In this document: piece by piece, positions 8,959 to 17,990 of the stretch
Layout of the letters: each line of letters begins with the position of its first letter
Position numbering within the stretch: the first letter of the stretch is position 1
Translations under genes and position numbers: made by a program
The notes under the pieces: model-generated
Told to the model about the DNA's origin: nothing
The model's database searches: none
Seen by the model: the letters and a program-made list of their open reading frames with translations, nothing else
Assembly: GCA_023407175.1 (NCBI GenBank)
Contig: JAEYMU010000025.1
Span: 270,141-334,140, forward strand
DNA: 64,000 nt
DNA from: Bacillota bacterium
GTDB taxonomy: Bacteria > Bacillota_A > Clostridia > Lachnospirales > Lachnospiraceae
Reading direction: 5' to 3'

Positions 8959-9405
8959 ATGGAGCATGAACCGAACTTATATGATGCGCTGAAGCTGGAG
9001 AATCAATTGTGCTTTCCCCTTTATGCCTGCTCCAAGGAGATTGTAAGAAAATACCGGCCGTTTCTGGAGGAGCTGGATTTGACTTATACCCAGTATATCG
9101 CCATGATGGTGATGTGGGAGAAGAAGGAAATGAATGTGAAGGCTCTGGGTGATTGCTTATATCTGGATTCGGGAACCTTAACACCGGTATTAAAAAAGCT
9201 TGAGGAGAAGGGCTATCTCGCCAGACAGCGCTCCAAGGAGGATGAACGCAGCCTGTGCGTTACGATTACCGCTGAGGGTGAGAAGCTGAAGGAGAGAGCA
9301 GTCCAGGTTCCCCACCAGATGCAGCAATGTATTAACCTTGAGGCAGAGGAAGCCAAACAGCTGTATCTGCTGCTCTATAAAATATTGAACCAATTACAGG
9401 AGTAA
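8959..9405 (+). CDS. ohrR: OhrR-like MarR-family peroxide-sensing repressor
   Basis: 148 aa. The N-terminus LENQLCFPLYACSKE carries the conserved reactive Cys of OhrR, followed by Tyr residues of the sensor pocket (LDLTYTQYIAMMVMWE). The winged helix LGDCLYLDSGTLTPVLKKLEEKGYLARQRSKEDERS is typical. It is 2 bp downstream of gpx2. It probably represses the operon by binding 7841-7888 and lets go when its Cys is oxidised by organic hydroperoxide (family knowledge plus inference). Confidence 0.88.
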   Translation: MEHEPNLYDALKLENQLCFPLYACSKEIVRKYRPFLEELDLTYTQYIAMMVMWEKKEMNVKALGDCLYLDSGTLTPVLKKLEEKGYLARQRSKEDERSLCVTITAEGEKLKERAVQVPHQMQQCINLEAEEAKQLYLLLYKILNQLQE

Positions 9406-9408
9406 GAG

Positions 9409-9437
9409 CCTGCCACCATAAGGTGGCAGGTTTTTTT
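9409..9437 (+). terminator. Rho-independent terminator of the gpx-ohrR operon
   Basis: CCTGCCACC / GGTGGCAGG (9 bp perfect), 4-nt loop, then seven T. It lies 4 bp after the ohrR stop. Confidence 0.95.
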
Positions 9438-9607
9438 GTGCGATGTGTCCGGTAAAGCGGACCGCACTTGCCCTATTAGGTATACACCCTGCTATTAATA
9501 AAATTTATCAGTAAGGCGATTGTTTCTTGTAGGAAAGAGGTTTTTATGATATATATTATATGACTGAAAATCATAAAATTGGTCACATAAAAATGGGAGG
9601 TGGGAAT

Positions 9608-10195
9608 ATGCCGCCGATATTTAGCAGGGAAAAACGGGAAGAGCTTCATATAAAATTATTGGAAGAGGGGATACACCTTATAAAGAAGGTTGGGATAAAA
9701 CGAATGACTGTAGATGAGGTTGCCAAAGAGGCGGGGATAGGGAAGGGGACCTTCTATCATTTCTTTGATTCAAAGGAGCAATTTGTACTTCAGATACTTC
9801 ACTACAGCAAGGAAAAAATCTATGAATATGTGAATAAGGCAAGGAAAGAAAGGGGCGGCATAGACAGAGAAACCTTTCAAGCCCTCCTTCATACCTTTTC
9901 CTTTCTGGGAGAGAGCAATATCATCTCATATATGACACTGGAGGATGAGCTATGGCTTAAGAAAAAATTACCCGAGGAATTTGCGCTGGACCCAGAAAGG
10001 GAGGAGAAGATCACGGCATGGTTTTTGCAGTATGCCATTGGGATAAGGAAGGATTTAAATTATCATGTAATCGCCAATATGATGAAAATCATGGCGCTTG
10101 CCGCTGAAAGTAAGAAGGAGCTTCATCAGGATGCTTTGGGTGAGAACTTTGCTCTGATGGTTGATATGCTGTGTAATTATATTTATGAGAAATAA
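9608..10195 (+). CDS. TetR-family transcriptional regulator
   Basis: 195 aa from ATG 9608, chosen because GGGAGGTGGG lies just upstream; an in-frame ATG at 9560 lacks a ribosome site. The N-terminal HTH reads IKKVGIKRMTVDEVAKEAGIGKGTFYHFFDSKEQF. The C-terminal ligand domain is not conserved enough to name an inducer. It probably controls the membrane protein 75 bp downstream. Confidence 0.8.
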   Translation: MPPIFSREKREELHIKLLEEGIHLIKKVGIKRMTVDEVAKEAGIGKGTFYHFFDSKEQFVLQILHYSKEKIYEYVNKARKERGGIDRETFQALLHTFSFLGESNIISYMTLEDELWLKKKLPEEFALDPEREEKITAWFLQYAIGIRKDLNYHVIANMMKIMALAAESKKELHQDALGENFALMVDMLCNYIYEK

Positions 10196-10270
10196 ACGGA
10201 GCTTAAGAGGTTTATGGGCAGCACAAGGCCGTATGACGGTTTTGTGAAAACTTGAAAAGGAGGATGGCTT

Positions 10271-10765
10271 ATGCTATTCGTAATTCAAAGTATTATTCTA
10301 TGTGGGGTGTTTACAGCCATAATCATGCCATTAGTATTAAAAGACCCGCTGCAGCAATTATTTAATTATCCACCGGCAATCCGTGAGCGTGTAATGCAGC
10401 TTCCGCAGTATAGGGGGCGTATTCCGACCAGAAAAAAGAAGCTGGGACTTAAGCTAAGTGCGGCGCTCTTATTTATTATAATTTTATCCGCCATCGTGTA
10501 TTTATCAGGAGTAAGGTTTTTTGCACCAGCCTTTTTCTATGCATTAGGCTTATGGCTGGTAATTAATTGGTTTGATACAATTGTTTTGGATCTCATTATT
10601 TTTTGCCACGGGAAACGCTTTCGTATACCTGGAACAGAGGATATGGTGAAGGAATATGAGAGTCCCTGGTTTCATCTTGTAAATGGGTTAAAGGGGTCTC
10701 TTTATGGGGTAGTCGTTGCCGCTTTAACTTCAGTTATGGTTTTCCTGCTGCAAAGCTTAATATAA
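10271..10765 (+). CDS. Small membrane protein of unknown function
   Basis: 164 aa with about four hydrophobic segments (~1-22, ~60-80, ~85-112, ~138-162) and a basic loop (RGRIPTRKKKLGLK). I do not recognise a family with confidence. AAAAGGAGG precedes ATG 10271. Its place after a TetR gene suggests it is the regulated target, but no substrate can be proposed. Confidence 0.6.
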   Translation: MLFVIQSIILCGVFTAIIMPLVLKDPLQQLFNYPPAIRERVMQLPQYRGRIPTRKKKLGLKLSAALLFIIILSAIVYLSGVRFFAPAFFYALGLWLVINWFDTIVLDLIIFCHGKRFRIPGTEDMVKEYESPWFHLVNGLKGSLYGVVVAALTSVMVFLLQSLI

Positions 10766-10930
10766 GCCTTTTACTTTAAAGCGTTCAAGACCTTATACCG
10801 GTTTTCTTAACAGTATAAAATGAGCGATATATGAACATATTGTGCAATATAGTGATACGAATATACGAAATAACATATAATAATAGGCATTTATATCAAA
10901 TGTTTGTGCAAAATATTGTTACCCTGTGTA

Positions 10931-11010
10931 TTGACAAAGTACATTAAAGCAGATAGAATGTTACCTATCAAGAACAAAGGCGTTGGTCCAAAAAACCAGC
11001 GCCTTTTCTT
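10931..11010 (+). promoter_or_regulatory. Promoter and early terminator-like hairpin in the leader of the amino-acid ABC operon
   Basis: TTGACA (10931-10936), 17 bp, TAGAAT (10954-10959). A hairpin follows only ~12 nt after the expected start: AAAGGCGTTGGT / ACCAGCGCCTTT, then TTTTCTT. A terminator this close to the start would give a ~45-nt RNA or act as an attenuator. I cannot match it to a known riboswitch. The rest of 10,766-11,094 is AT-rich with no gene. Confidence 0.6.
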
Positions 11011-11094
11011 GTGTTATGGGCCCATTAAGAGCGGCTTATCTGCAGAATAAGCACTCAAGAAAGATTAAATATTCTTTGAGGGAGGTCTGTATTC

Positions 11095-11952
11095 ATGAAA
11101 AAAAGAGCGTTGGTTTTGATTCTATGTATGGTAATGGTTGCATCCGTATTTGGAGGGTGTTCGAAGAAAGAAGATTCTGGCGAGGATAAGAAGGTACTAA
11201 GAGTAGGAATGGAGTGTGCGTATGCCCCCTTTAACTGGACCCAGTCCACGCAGGAGGTCAGCAATGGTGATAAGGCTGTTCCTATTTACGGAACCGAGGA
11301 TTATGCCTACGGCTATGATGTTATGCTGGCGCAAAAGCTCGCAGATCAGCTCGGATGGGAGCTTGAGGTACATAAGGTTGATTGGTCCAGTATCGTACTT
11401 GGAATGAATTCCGGTGATTATGACGTAATTATTGCGGGTATGGGTTACACGGAGGATCGGGATAAGAGTGTTGACTTTACCGATCCCTATTATATCAGAA
11501 ATAATGTTATCATAGTAAATAAAAGCGGTGCCTATGCAAATGCAAAAACCTTATCTGATTTCACCGGTGCCTCTGCTACCACACAGATCGGTACCATATG
11601 GGAACAGTATGTACCGCAGATTCCGGAGGTGAAGCAGTTAACCTTCTATGAAACCACCTCTGAGGTAGTTATGGCAGTGGCAATGGGCTCTGCGGATTGT
11701 GCTGTACTGGACGAGCCGACAGCCATGTCTGCTGCAATGTCCAATCCGGATATTGCTTATGTGAAGCTGGATGAATCCGATGGCTTTACGGTTCCCGAGG
11801 GCCAGTCCCTGAATGTGTGTATTGCAGTCAAGGAAGGCAACAAAGAGCTGCAGGAGAAATTGGACGGAGCGCTGGATGCAATTGAATGGGATGAGACCAA
11901 GATGATTGACCTGATGGACCTTGCGGTTACCTTACAGCCCTTGAGCGAATAA
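11095..11952 (+). CDS. Polar amino-acid ABC transporter substrate-binding lipoprotein
   Basis: 285 aa. The signal sequence MKKRALVLILCMVMVASVFGGC ends in a lipobox (VFGGC), so it is a membrane-anchored lipoprotein. The mature part is the family 3 solute-binding fold: LRVGMECAYAPFNW, YGYDVMLAQKLADQLGW, IIAGMGYTEDRDKSVDFTDPYY. It binds a polar amino acid or opine-like compound outside the cell and hands it to the permease at 12135. GGGAGG precedes ATG. Confidence 0.88.
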   Translation: MKKRALVLILCMVMVASVFGGCSKKEDSGEDKKVLRVGMECAYAPFNWTQSTQEVSNGDKAVPIYGTEDYAYGYDVMLAQKLADQLGWELEVHKVDWSSIVLGMNSGDYDVIIAGMGYTEDRDKSVDFTDPYYIRNNVIIVNKSGAYANAKTLSDFTGASATTQIGTIWEQYVPQIPEVKQLTFYETTSEVVMAVAMGSADCAVLDEPTAMSAAMSNPDIAYVKLDESDGFTVPEGQSLNVCIAVKEGNKELQEKLDGALDAIEWDETKMIDLMDLAVTLQPLSE

Positions 11953-12010
11953 ATCATAATGTGTATAACAGAATAGACGGCAGGTGTTATGTCTGCGGTA
12001 AATAAAATAT

Positions 12011-12048
12011 GACGCATAGGGGCGTAACGGTACCTATGCGTCTCTTTT
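12011..12048 (+). terminator. Terminator between binding protein and permease genes
   Basis: GACGCATAGG / CCTATGCGTC (10 bp perfect) with a 12-nt loop and a TCTCTTTTT tail. Its position inside the ABC operon suggests partial termination, giving more binding protein than membrane components. Confidence 0.85.
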
Positions 12049-12134
12049 TACCTGACGAGCACTCCTGATAGAAAATTATTTGCTTTATGCAAGCTGGAGA
12101 TTGTTTAGTACGAGAGAAGATTAGGAGAGGGGGA

Positions 12135-12881
12135 ATGAGTATGGAGAAGAATATTTTTGAATGGATCCTGTTTTTATTACAGGAATACGGCGTATACTTT
12201 TGGAAGGGAACCGTAATTACTTTAGAAACATCCATACTTGGTACATTATTAGGACTGCTATTGGGATTTTTACTGGGGATAGTCCAATCAACACCGGTGC
12301 ACCGGGAGGATAGCCTGGCAAAGCGAATCTATTACAGGATATTGAAAGCCATCTGCAACGGCTTTGTACATATTTTTCGGGGAACACCCATGATGGTGCA
12401 GGCAATGGTAATTTATTACGGCTTGAAGCAGAACGGGGTGGGTATCTCTCCCTTCAACGCGGCCATTCTGGTTATTATGTTAAATACAGGAGCCTATATG
12501 GCGGAAACGGTACGTGGAGGAATCATATCAATTGATAACGGGCAGTTCGAGGGAGGTAAAGCTCTGGGGATGTCGCATTTTACCATTATGTTTTCCGTCG
12601 TATTACCCCAGGCGTTTCGCAATATCATCCCAGAGATGGGAAACCTGTTTATTACAAATTTAAAGATGACATCGGTGCTCAACGTAATCGGTATCGCAGA
12701 GCTTTACTTTGCAACCAAGACAGCGGCAAATACTTACTACAGGTATTTCGAAGCGTTCTTAATTACCGGCGTAATTTACTTTATCCTATGCGTGGTATTT
12801 ACAAAATTACTTGCGATTCTGGAGAAGAAGCTGGAGGGTAAGAAGGATTATGAATTGGCTACAGAATATCTGTCGGATTAG
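12135..12881 (+). CDS. Polar amino-acid ABC transporter permease
   Basis: 248 aa from ATG 12135, which follows AGGAGAGGGGG; the frame opens further upstream at 12087 without a good site. About five membrane helices. It has the HisM/GlnP-type segments [37 protein letters not shown], and the EAA loop [20 protein letters not shown] that docks the ATPase. It works with the binding protein at 11095 and the ATPase at 12893. Confidence 0.9.
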   Translation: MSMEKNIFEWILFLLQEYGVYFWKGTVITLETSILGTLLGLLLGFLLGIVQSTPVHREDSLAKRIYYRILKAICNGFVHIFRGTPMMVQAMVIYYGLKQNGVGISPFNAAILVIMLNTGAYMAETVRGGIISIDNGQFEGGKALGMSHFTIMFSVVLPQAFRNIIPEMGNLFITNLKMTSVLNVIGIAELYFATKTAANTYYRYFEAFLITGVIYFILCVVFTKLLAILEKKLEGKKDYELATEYLSD

Positions 12882-12892
12882 GAGGTCGGACT

Positions 12893-13627
12893 ATGGCGAT
12901 TATAAATGTACAGCATCTAAGAAAAGCCTTTGGTACACATGAGGTGTTAAAGGACATCGATTTCAGTATTGATAAGGGAGAAGTGGTATGTGTTATCGGC
13001 TCTTCCGGCTCCGGAAAATCCACGCTGCTGCGGTGTCTGAATCTGCTGGAGACAAAGTCCAGCGGAACTATTTACTACGGGGATCAGGAGATTGGCGGTT
13101 CCCAGAAGAAAATAAATGAATACCGGGCCAGGGTCGGCATGGTATTCCAGTCCTTCAACCTCTTTAATAACATGACGGTATTGGAAAACTGCATGGCGGG
13201 GAGCCGGAAGGTCCTGAAAAAAAGTAAGGAGGAGGCACATGCCATCTCCATCAAATATCTGAAAAAGGTTGGAATGGCCCCCTATATCAATGCAAGGCCG
13301 GCCCAGTTATCCGGCGGGCAAAAGCAGCGGGTCGCCATTGCCAGAGCACTGACGATGGAGCCGGAGGTACTGCTCTTTGATGAACCGACCAGCGCCCTCG
13401 ATCCGGAGATGGTGGGGGAGGTGCTGAACGTAATCAAGGAGCTGGCCAGGGAAGGGCTGACCATGATTATTGTTACCCATGAGATGGCCTTTGCCAGGGA
13501 TGTATCCACCCGGACCATCTTTATGGATCAGGGAGTCATTGCGGAAAGCGATGAACCCTCCGTATTATTTGCCACTCCCAAAAATCCCCGGACAAAAGAA
13601 TTTCTATCCAGATTTATGAACGGCTGA
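12893..13627 (+). CDS. Polar amino-acid ABC transporter ATP-binding protein (GlnQ-like)
   Basis: 244 aa. Walker [17 protein letters not shown]-loop [14 protein letters not shown], signature [15 protein letters not shown], Walker [16 protein letters not shown], switch His VTHEM. This is the GlnQ/HisP subfamily. It is 11 bp downstream of the permease with AGGAGG, same operon. Confidence 0.93.
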   Translation: MAIINVQHLRKAFGTHEVLKDIDFSIDKGEVVCVIGSSGSGKSTLLRCLNLLETKSSGTIYYGDQEIGGSQKKINEYRARVGMVFQSFNLFNNMTVLENCMAGSRKVLKKSKEEAHAISIKYLKKVGMAPYINARPAQLSGGQKQRVAIARALTMEPEVLLFDEPTSALDPEMVGEVLNVIKELAREGLTMIIVTHEMAFARDVSTRTIFMDQGVIAESDEPSVLFATPKNPRTKEFLSRFMNG

Positions 13628-13667
13628 GGCCGGCATACGAAAAATCAGGCAGTGAGGAGGTTTTATC

Positions 13668-14219
13668 GTGGATTATATCAACAAAAACATAGCATTCAAC
13701 TTAAAGAAAATACGGCTGGCGAAAAATATGAGCCTTGATGATACTGCTGAACAGACGGGAGTCAGCAAAAGCATGCTTGCACAGATAGAACGAGGTGAGG
13801 CCAATCCCTCCATTGGCTGTCTTGGTAAGATCGTCAGCGGCCTGCGGGTGGAACTAAGCGAGCTGATTGAAACACCGAGGCAGGAGACCTGTTATATTTC
13901 AAGACAGGAATTAGTTCCCACCAAGGAAGTGGAAGGCCAATACATGATTTTTACCTATTTCCCCTATGAGAAGGACCGTCAGTTTGAGATATACGGAATG
14001 GAAATATATCCGAACGGCGTCTATTACAGCGGCTCCCACGGGGAAAATACCGTGGAATATATTACGGTTGCAACCGGAATCCTGACTTTGAAAATACGTG
14101 AGAAAAAGTTTGCAATTCATCCGGGTGATGCATTCCGGTTCGATTCTGACATAGAACATTGGTATTGCAATGATGGCAATGAGATTGTCAGACTGACATC
14201 AACATTTTCTTTTAAATAA
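13668..14219 (+). CDS. XRE-family regulator with cupin sensor domain
   Basis: 183 aa, GTG start preceded by GAGGAGG. The N-terminal HTH is IRLAKNMSLDDTAEQTGVSKSMLAQIERGEANPSI (quoted in part across ~16-50). The C-terminal single cupin (~105-180: GVYYSGSHGENTVEYITVATG, then HPGDAFRFDSDIEHWYCN) probably binds the operon's substrate. XRE-cupin regulators typically sit with amino-acid or polyamine transport and catabolic genes, as here. Confidence 0.85.
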   Translation: MDYINKNIAFNLKKIRLAKNMSLDDTAEQTGVSKSMLAQIERGEANPSIGCLGKIVSGLRVELSELIETPRQETCYISRQELVPTKEVEGQYMIFTYFPYEKDRQFEIYGMEIYPNGVYYSGSHGENTVEYITVATGILTLKIREKKFAIHPGDAFRFDSDIEHWYCNDGNEIVRLTSTFSFK

Positions 14220-14337
14220 AGAGCAATTATTATGATATTCCGGCATGGCCTTTATGAGAATTAGGAACGGATATACCATAACAAAATATAGCAGCTATGA
14301 ACCTTATGGCAAGCTTGAAGGAAAGAAGGACAAAATT

Positions 14338-15552
14338 ATGAAATTACGTGACACAGGATTGACGAAAGAGGAGCTGAAGGCAAAAGTAAAAAAATATATG
14401 ATAGAAACCTATGAGCGCTTTGATTTCGTGGCAGAGACGGCAAAGGATATGTATCTGTATGACGAAGAGGGAGAGAGCTATCTGGATTTTTATGCAGGGA
14501 TTGCTGTTAACAGCGCCGGTAACTGCAATGAAAAGGTGGTGGCCGCGATCAGAGATCAGGCCGGGGATATTATACATACCTTTAATTATCCTTATACCAT
14601 ACCCCAGGCGTTACTTGCCGAAAAAATCTGTACGGCAATTGGCATGGACAAAATCTTCTTCCAGAATTCCGGAACAGAGGCAAACGAGGCCATGATTAAG
14701 ATGGCCAGAAAATACGGGGTTGAAAAATACGGACCGGGCAGATATGAAATCATAACCGCAAGAATGTCCTTTCACGGAAGAACCTTTGGCTCCATGAGTG
14801 CCACAGGACAGCCGGACAATGCCTGTCAGCTTGGCTTCGGAGATATGACCCCCGGCTTTACCTATGCCGAATATAATGATTTGAAATCCTTTGAGGAAGC
14901 AGTCACAGACCATACTATTGCAATTATGCTGGAGCCGGTTCAGGGCGAGGGAGGTGTAAATCCTGCCACCCTGGAATTTATGACGGGAATCAGGCAGCTC
15001 TGTGATGAAAAGGGCTTATTGCTGCTTCTGGATGAGGTTCAGACCGGCTGGTGCAGAACCGGTGCGGTAATGTCCTTTATGAACTACGGTATCAAGCCGG
15101 ATATCGTTTCCATGGCAAAGGCTATGGGAGGAGGTATGCCCATCGGCGCCATCTGTGCCCGTGAGGAGGTTGCCAAAGCCTTCACTCCGGGTTCCCACGG
15201 GACTACCTATGGGGGACATCCGGTTTCCTGTGCTGCTTCACTGGCTCAGATTACGGAGCTTTTAGACAGGAATCTGGCAGGAAATGCAAAGGAAGTGGGA
15301 GCTTACTTTATGGAGAAGCTAAGGACCCTTCCCCATGTGAAGGAGGTAAGAGGCCAGGGACTTTTAATCGGAGTGGAATTTGATGATAAAATCAAGGGGA
15401 TTGATGTCAAGCATGGCTGTGTTGACAGAAGGCTTTTAATTACGGCAATCGGAGCCCATATTATCCGAATGATTCCGCCGTTAATTGTCACCAGGGAGGA
15501 TTGCGATAAAGCATATGATATTATAAAGGAAACAGTTGAGAGTCTTTCATAG
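14338..15552 (+). CDS. Class III aminotransferase (acetylornithine/GABA type)
   Basis: 404 aa from ATG 14338 (GAAAGAAGG upstream); the frame continues back to 14245, but those residues do not look like the family. Fold-type I class III marks: NSGTEANEAMIKMARKYG, SFHGRTFGSMSATGQ, EPVQGEGGVNPA, LLLLDEVQTGWCRTG, and the PLP Lys in VSMAKAMGGGMPIGA. It transfers an omega-amino group to 2-oxoglutarate. Next to the amino-acid ABC operon, it probably starts catabolism of the imported compound. Confidence 0.88.
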   Translation: MKLRDTGLTKEELKAKVKKYMIETYERFDFVAETAKDMYLYDEEGESYLDFYAGIAVNSAGNCNEKVVAAIRDQAGDIIHTFNYPYTIPQALLAEKICTAIGMDKIFFQNSGTEANEAMIKMARKYGVEKYGPGRYEIITARMSFHGRTFGSMSATGQPDNACQLGFGDMTPGFTYAEYNDLKSFEEAVTDHTIAIMLEPVQGEGGVNPATLEFMTGIRQLCDEKGLLLLLDEVQTGWCRTGAVMSFMNYGIKPDIVSMAKAMGGGMPIGAICAREEVAKAFTPGSHGTTYGGHPVSCAASLAQITELLDRNLAGNAKEVGAYFMEKLRTLPHVKEVRGQGLLIGVEFDDKIKGIDVKHGCVDRRLLITAIGAHIIRMIPPLIVTREDCDKAYDIIKETVESLS

Positions 15553-15576
15553 GTAATTACCAAGGGAGGGTTGCGC

Positions 15577-16215
15577 ATGGATAATTATGTGATTACAGTA
15601 GCAAGAGGCTTTGGCAGCGGGGGGAAAGAAATTGCTTCAAAATTGGCCCGGGATTTGGGGATTGCCTGCTATGAGAACCGGATTTTGACCCTGGCGTCGC
15701 AGTTAAGCGGATTGGATGAGGAGCTATTTACAGAAGTGAATGAGAAAATCAGGGGCAAGAAATTCTCCAGTTTGTTAAGAGGCTTGCCGCGAACCATAAA
15801 GCCTAAGCCGGTGGACGATGAATTTGTATCAGACGAAAGGCTATTCGAATTTCAGAAGCAGATTATTGAAAATCTTGCAAAATCAGAATCCTGTATTATT
15901 GTCGGAAAATGTGCCGACTGGGTATTGAAGGAATATACCAATGTGGTCAGTATCTATATCGAAGCACCCCGGGCCTTCTGTCTGCAAAGGGTAATGAAGA
16001 AGATGGGGGTTAACGAAGAGACGGCCCATACCTCCATCACAAAGACGGATCAATACCGGGCGGCCTATTATCAGCACTATACCGGCGGCAACTATTGGAC
16101 CAATCCGGTAAATTATGATTTGACCTTAAACAGTGAACGGGTAGGTATCGATCATTGTGTCACCCTGATCAAGGAATATCTAAAAATCAAATTCCCGGAG
16201 CTGATGAAGGCATGA
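15577..16215 (+). CDS. Cytidylate kinase-like family protein
   Basis: 212 aa from ATG 15577, spaced 6 bp from GGGAGGG (a TTG two codons upstream is less likely). N-terminal ITVARGFGSGGKEIASKLARDLG is the P-loop of the cytidylate-kinase-like group (AAA_26 type). Later come CIIVGKCADWVLKEY and the lid-like RVMKKMGVNEETAHTSITKTD. The substrate is not known; members often sit in ABC or regulator operons in Clostridia. Confidence 0.75.
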   Translation: MDNYVITVARGFGSGGKEIASKLARDLGIACYENRILTLASQLSGLDEELFTEVNEKIRGKKFSSLLRGLPRTIKPKPVDDEFVSDERLFEFQKQIIENLAKSESCIIVGKCADWVLKEYTNVVSIYIEAPRAFCLQRVMKKMGVNEETAHTSITKTDQYRAAYYQHYTGGNYWTNPVNYDLTLNSERVGIDHCVTLIKEYLKIKFPELMKA

Positions 16216-16260
16216 TGTTTTCCTGCCTGTGAAAGTCTCAAGAATGGTACAGAATTGTTT

Positions 16261-16487
16261 TTGACCTTGCTTCTTGAGAATACTATGCTATACTTAACTA
16301 TAGTTATGTATTACCTTTGAAAGGAAATCCTTATGAAATCATTTAAGGCAATTGATAGAAAACCCATCTCCGCGCAAAGACCAAAAATTAATTAGTCGGC
16401 GATGCTTTGCTCGGAGGTCTGATATTTAAGGTAGCTGATGCTTAAGATTGTATGTAGAAACCTCATTTTATATGAGAGGTTTTGTTT
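16261..16487 (+). ncRNA. Candidate structured small RNA with its own promoter and terminator
   Basis: TTGACC (16261-16266), 17 bp, TATGCT (16284-16289) drives a ~190-nt transcript ending at hairpin AACCTC/GAGGTT plus TTTTGTTT (~16458-16487). Inside are a closing stem (TTAAGGCA 16343-16350 with TGCTTAA 16439-16445, one bulge) and a long hairpin, CTCCG-c-GCAAAG (16368-16379) against CTTTGC-t-CGGAG (16405-16416). A 20-codon frame starts at ATG 16334 (MKSFKAIDRKPISAQ...). I do not recognise a known RNA family. It could be a standalone RNA or the leader of the gene at 16627. Confidence 0.5.
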
Positions 16488-16545
16488 GTATACTCTTTTC
16501 ATCATTTTTCCTAAGTATCAGATAAGGATTGATAAAAAAATCTTG

Positions 16546-16582
16546 ACTGCAGCAGGGGGCTTTGCCCGGCTGCAGTTTTTTT
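16546..16582 (+). terminator. Strong terminator-like hairpin upstream of the CD3324-like gene
   Basis: ACTGCAGC / GCTGCAGT with a GC-rich inner part and seven T. It is a second terminator only ~60 bp after the previous one, with no gene between them, so it may attenuate transcription into 16627. Confidence 0.8.
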
Positions 16583-16626
16583 GTGGTCTTTGCTTCATCT
16601 GAATTATAATTAGAGGAGCAGAGAAG

Positions 16627-16899
16627 ATGAAATATGTTAAGGCACAGGATGTGCTGCCGCAGGAAGTGGTCAGATTAATTCAGGAATATGTTGACGGTGA
16701 TTATTTATATATTCCACGCAAGGATGGAGAGAAGAAAAACTGGGGAGAAAAAAGTGGTGCAAAAGCCTTTTTAAGGACCAGAAACCTGGAGATATATCAT
16801 AAATACCGGAGCGGGAAATCCGTAGAGGAATTATCAGAAGAATTTTATTTGTCGGAACAAAGCATCCGAAGAATTATATACCAAGCAAGAAATGCTTAA
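16627..16899 (+). CDS. CD3324-family small HTH protein
   Basis: 90 aa. The pattern MKYVKAQDVLPQEVVRLIQEYVDGDYLYIPRK, Lys-rich centre, and C-terminal HTH SGKSVEELSEEFYLSEQSIRRIIYQ matches the small Mor/CD3324-like proteins of Clostridia (quoted in parts). GAGGAG precedes ATG; TATAAT at 16605-16610 may be its -10. It is probably a DNA-binding regulator with unknown target. Confidence 0.7.
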   Translation: MKYVKAQDVLPQEVVRLIQEYVDGDYLYIPRKDGEKKNWGEKSGAKAFLRTRNLEIYHKYRSGKSVEELSEEFYLSEQSIRRIIYQARNA

Positions 16900-17025
16900 G
16901 TTTGATACAGAAGGATATGTGCAATAGATTTTATTACATTCTTTTTATATACTTATCTTATTGGAAGAACTTTTCTGATGATTTTCGGTCAGGGATATCC
17001 TGGGTATATAGAAAGGAATGAGTAT

Positions 17026-17211
17026 ATGGCGCTAAAACCCCATAGAGGTAAAACCTTATGGAGCTTACCCTCTCATGGCAGAGGTACCTGCCCCTTGTGT
17101 AAAACAAAAAGGATTAAAGTCTTATATCCTTTAGTTGCACAGGATGGCAGTAAATTAACCGTTTGCAAAAGATGCCGCAACAAAAGGCCGGTGTCTGTTG
17201 ATTCGCAATAA
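17026..17211 (+). CDS. Small zinc-ribbon protein
   Basis: 61 aa from ATG 17026 (GAAAGGAATG upstream; the frame opens at 16978). Two CxxC knuckles, CPLC (~20) and CKRC (~49), are 26 residues apart in a basic, helix-poor chain, which predicts one structural zinc site. Function unknown; such proteins are often RNA- or ribosome-associated. Confidence 0.6.
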   Translation: MALKPHRGKTLWSLPSHGRGTCPLCKTKRIKVLYPLVAQDGSKLTVCKRCRNKRPVSVDSQ

Positions 17212-17237
17212 TGAATGGTAGTTCCGTACAGTATAAT

Positions 17238-17312
17238 AGCTGGAAAAGAAGGTGTTCCAAGGGTAATTGATATGCTATGAGAGCAGTCAATTACAATTGG
17301 GGCATTTTTTTG
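17238..17312. terminator. Bidirectional terminator, repeat family copy 1
   Basis: Between convergent genes. Outer stem TGTTCCAA/TTGGGGCA with two G-U pairs, inner stem AATTGA/TCAATT, loop containing TATGCTATGA, then TTTTTTT. It is homologous to 22934-23008, where both stems change by compensating substitutions. Confidence 0.75.
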
Positions 17313-17349
17313 TAAGTTGAGTTGGAAAAGGAGGGCAAATGTCATTTCT

Positions 17350-17805
17350 TTATTTGTAAGAAATGCCTGTATTGCTTTGCAGCATCAATTGATAGAGTTG
17401 ATTTAACGTATTCACCATAATCCTGCATTCCTCTTCATCCAGTTCCTGAAGATTAGTACAGAGTCTTTGATGATATTCCTTTATATATATTTTATAAAAT
17501 CTTTTTCCGGCAGCAGTTATATTCAACTGTATTTTCCTTTTATCGTTCTTTGTGCTCAATTTAACAACAAATTTATGATGAACCAATTCGTTAATTAATG
17601 TAGTGACACTTGGCGGCGTAATGTTTAATTTCGTGCTCACATCACTGACATAAACAACTCCTTGTTTTTTTTTCAAGTTGTAAATGGTATCGAGGACAGA
17701 TAAATGTCTAGGCTTTAACCCTTTTGGTAATACAGGAGTCAGTTCAGTTATTTTTTTCGCTACAAAACAAGCGTTCAGCAAGTCTTTTATAAGATTTACA
17801 TTCAT
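17350..17805 (-). CDS. MarR-family transcriptional regulator
   Basis: 151 aa. Winged helix: VYVSDVSTKLNITPPSVTTLINELVHHKFVVKLSTKNDKRK (~53-93, quoted across the HTH and wing). It lacks the OhrR Cys. It is divergent from the ABC operon at 18210, and a perfect ATTACTA-a-TAGTAAT palindrome lies between them, so it probably represses that operon and itself. Confidence 0.8.
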   Translation of the reverse strand: MNVNLIKDLLNACFVAKKITELTPVLPKGLKPRHLSVLDTIYNLKKKQGVVYVSDVSTKLNITPPSVTTLINELVHHKFVVKLSTKNDKRKIQLNITAAGKRFYKIYIKEYHQRLCTNLQELDEEECRIMVNTLNQLYQLMLQSNTGISYK

Positions 17806-17990
17806 ATTAATCCCCCCTATGGTCGAATTAGTCCTGACATATCGATTAAAATATCACTTTTGCAATATATTTCATGCGGGAGCGATTTAGATGTACCTGT
17901 ACTTATTTATCAGGAGCATTGCGTTATTCCAGCATTATAACAGATTATACAATAAATTTAAAACATTATCTATAATAATTATATTAGAAA

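Noticed and set aside
16341..16447. c-di-GMP-I (GEMM) riboswitch, suggested by GGCAA, CGCAAAG and AAGGTAGC motifs
   Set aside because: The GCAAAG motif pairs in an 11-pair hairpin with CTTTGC, and the P2 tetraloop and receptor layout do not fit.
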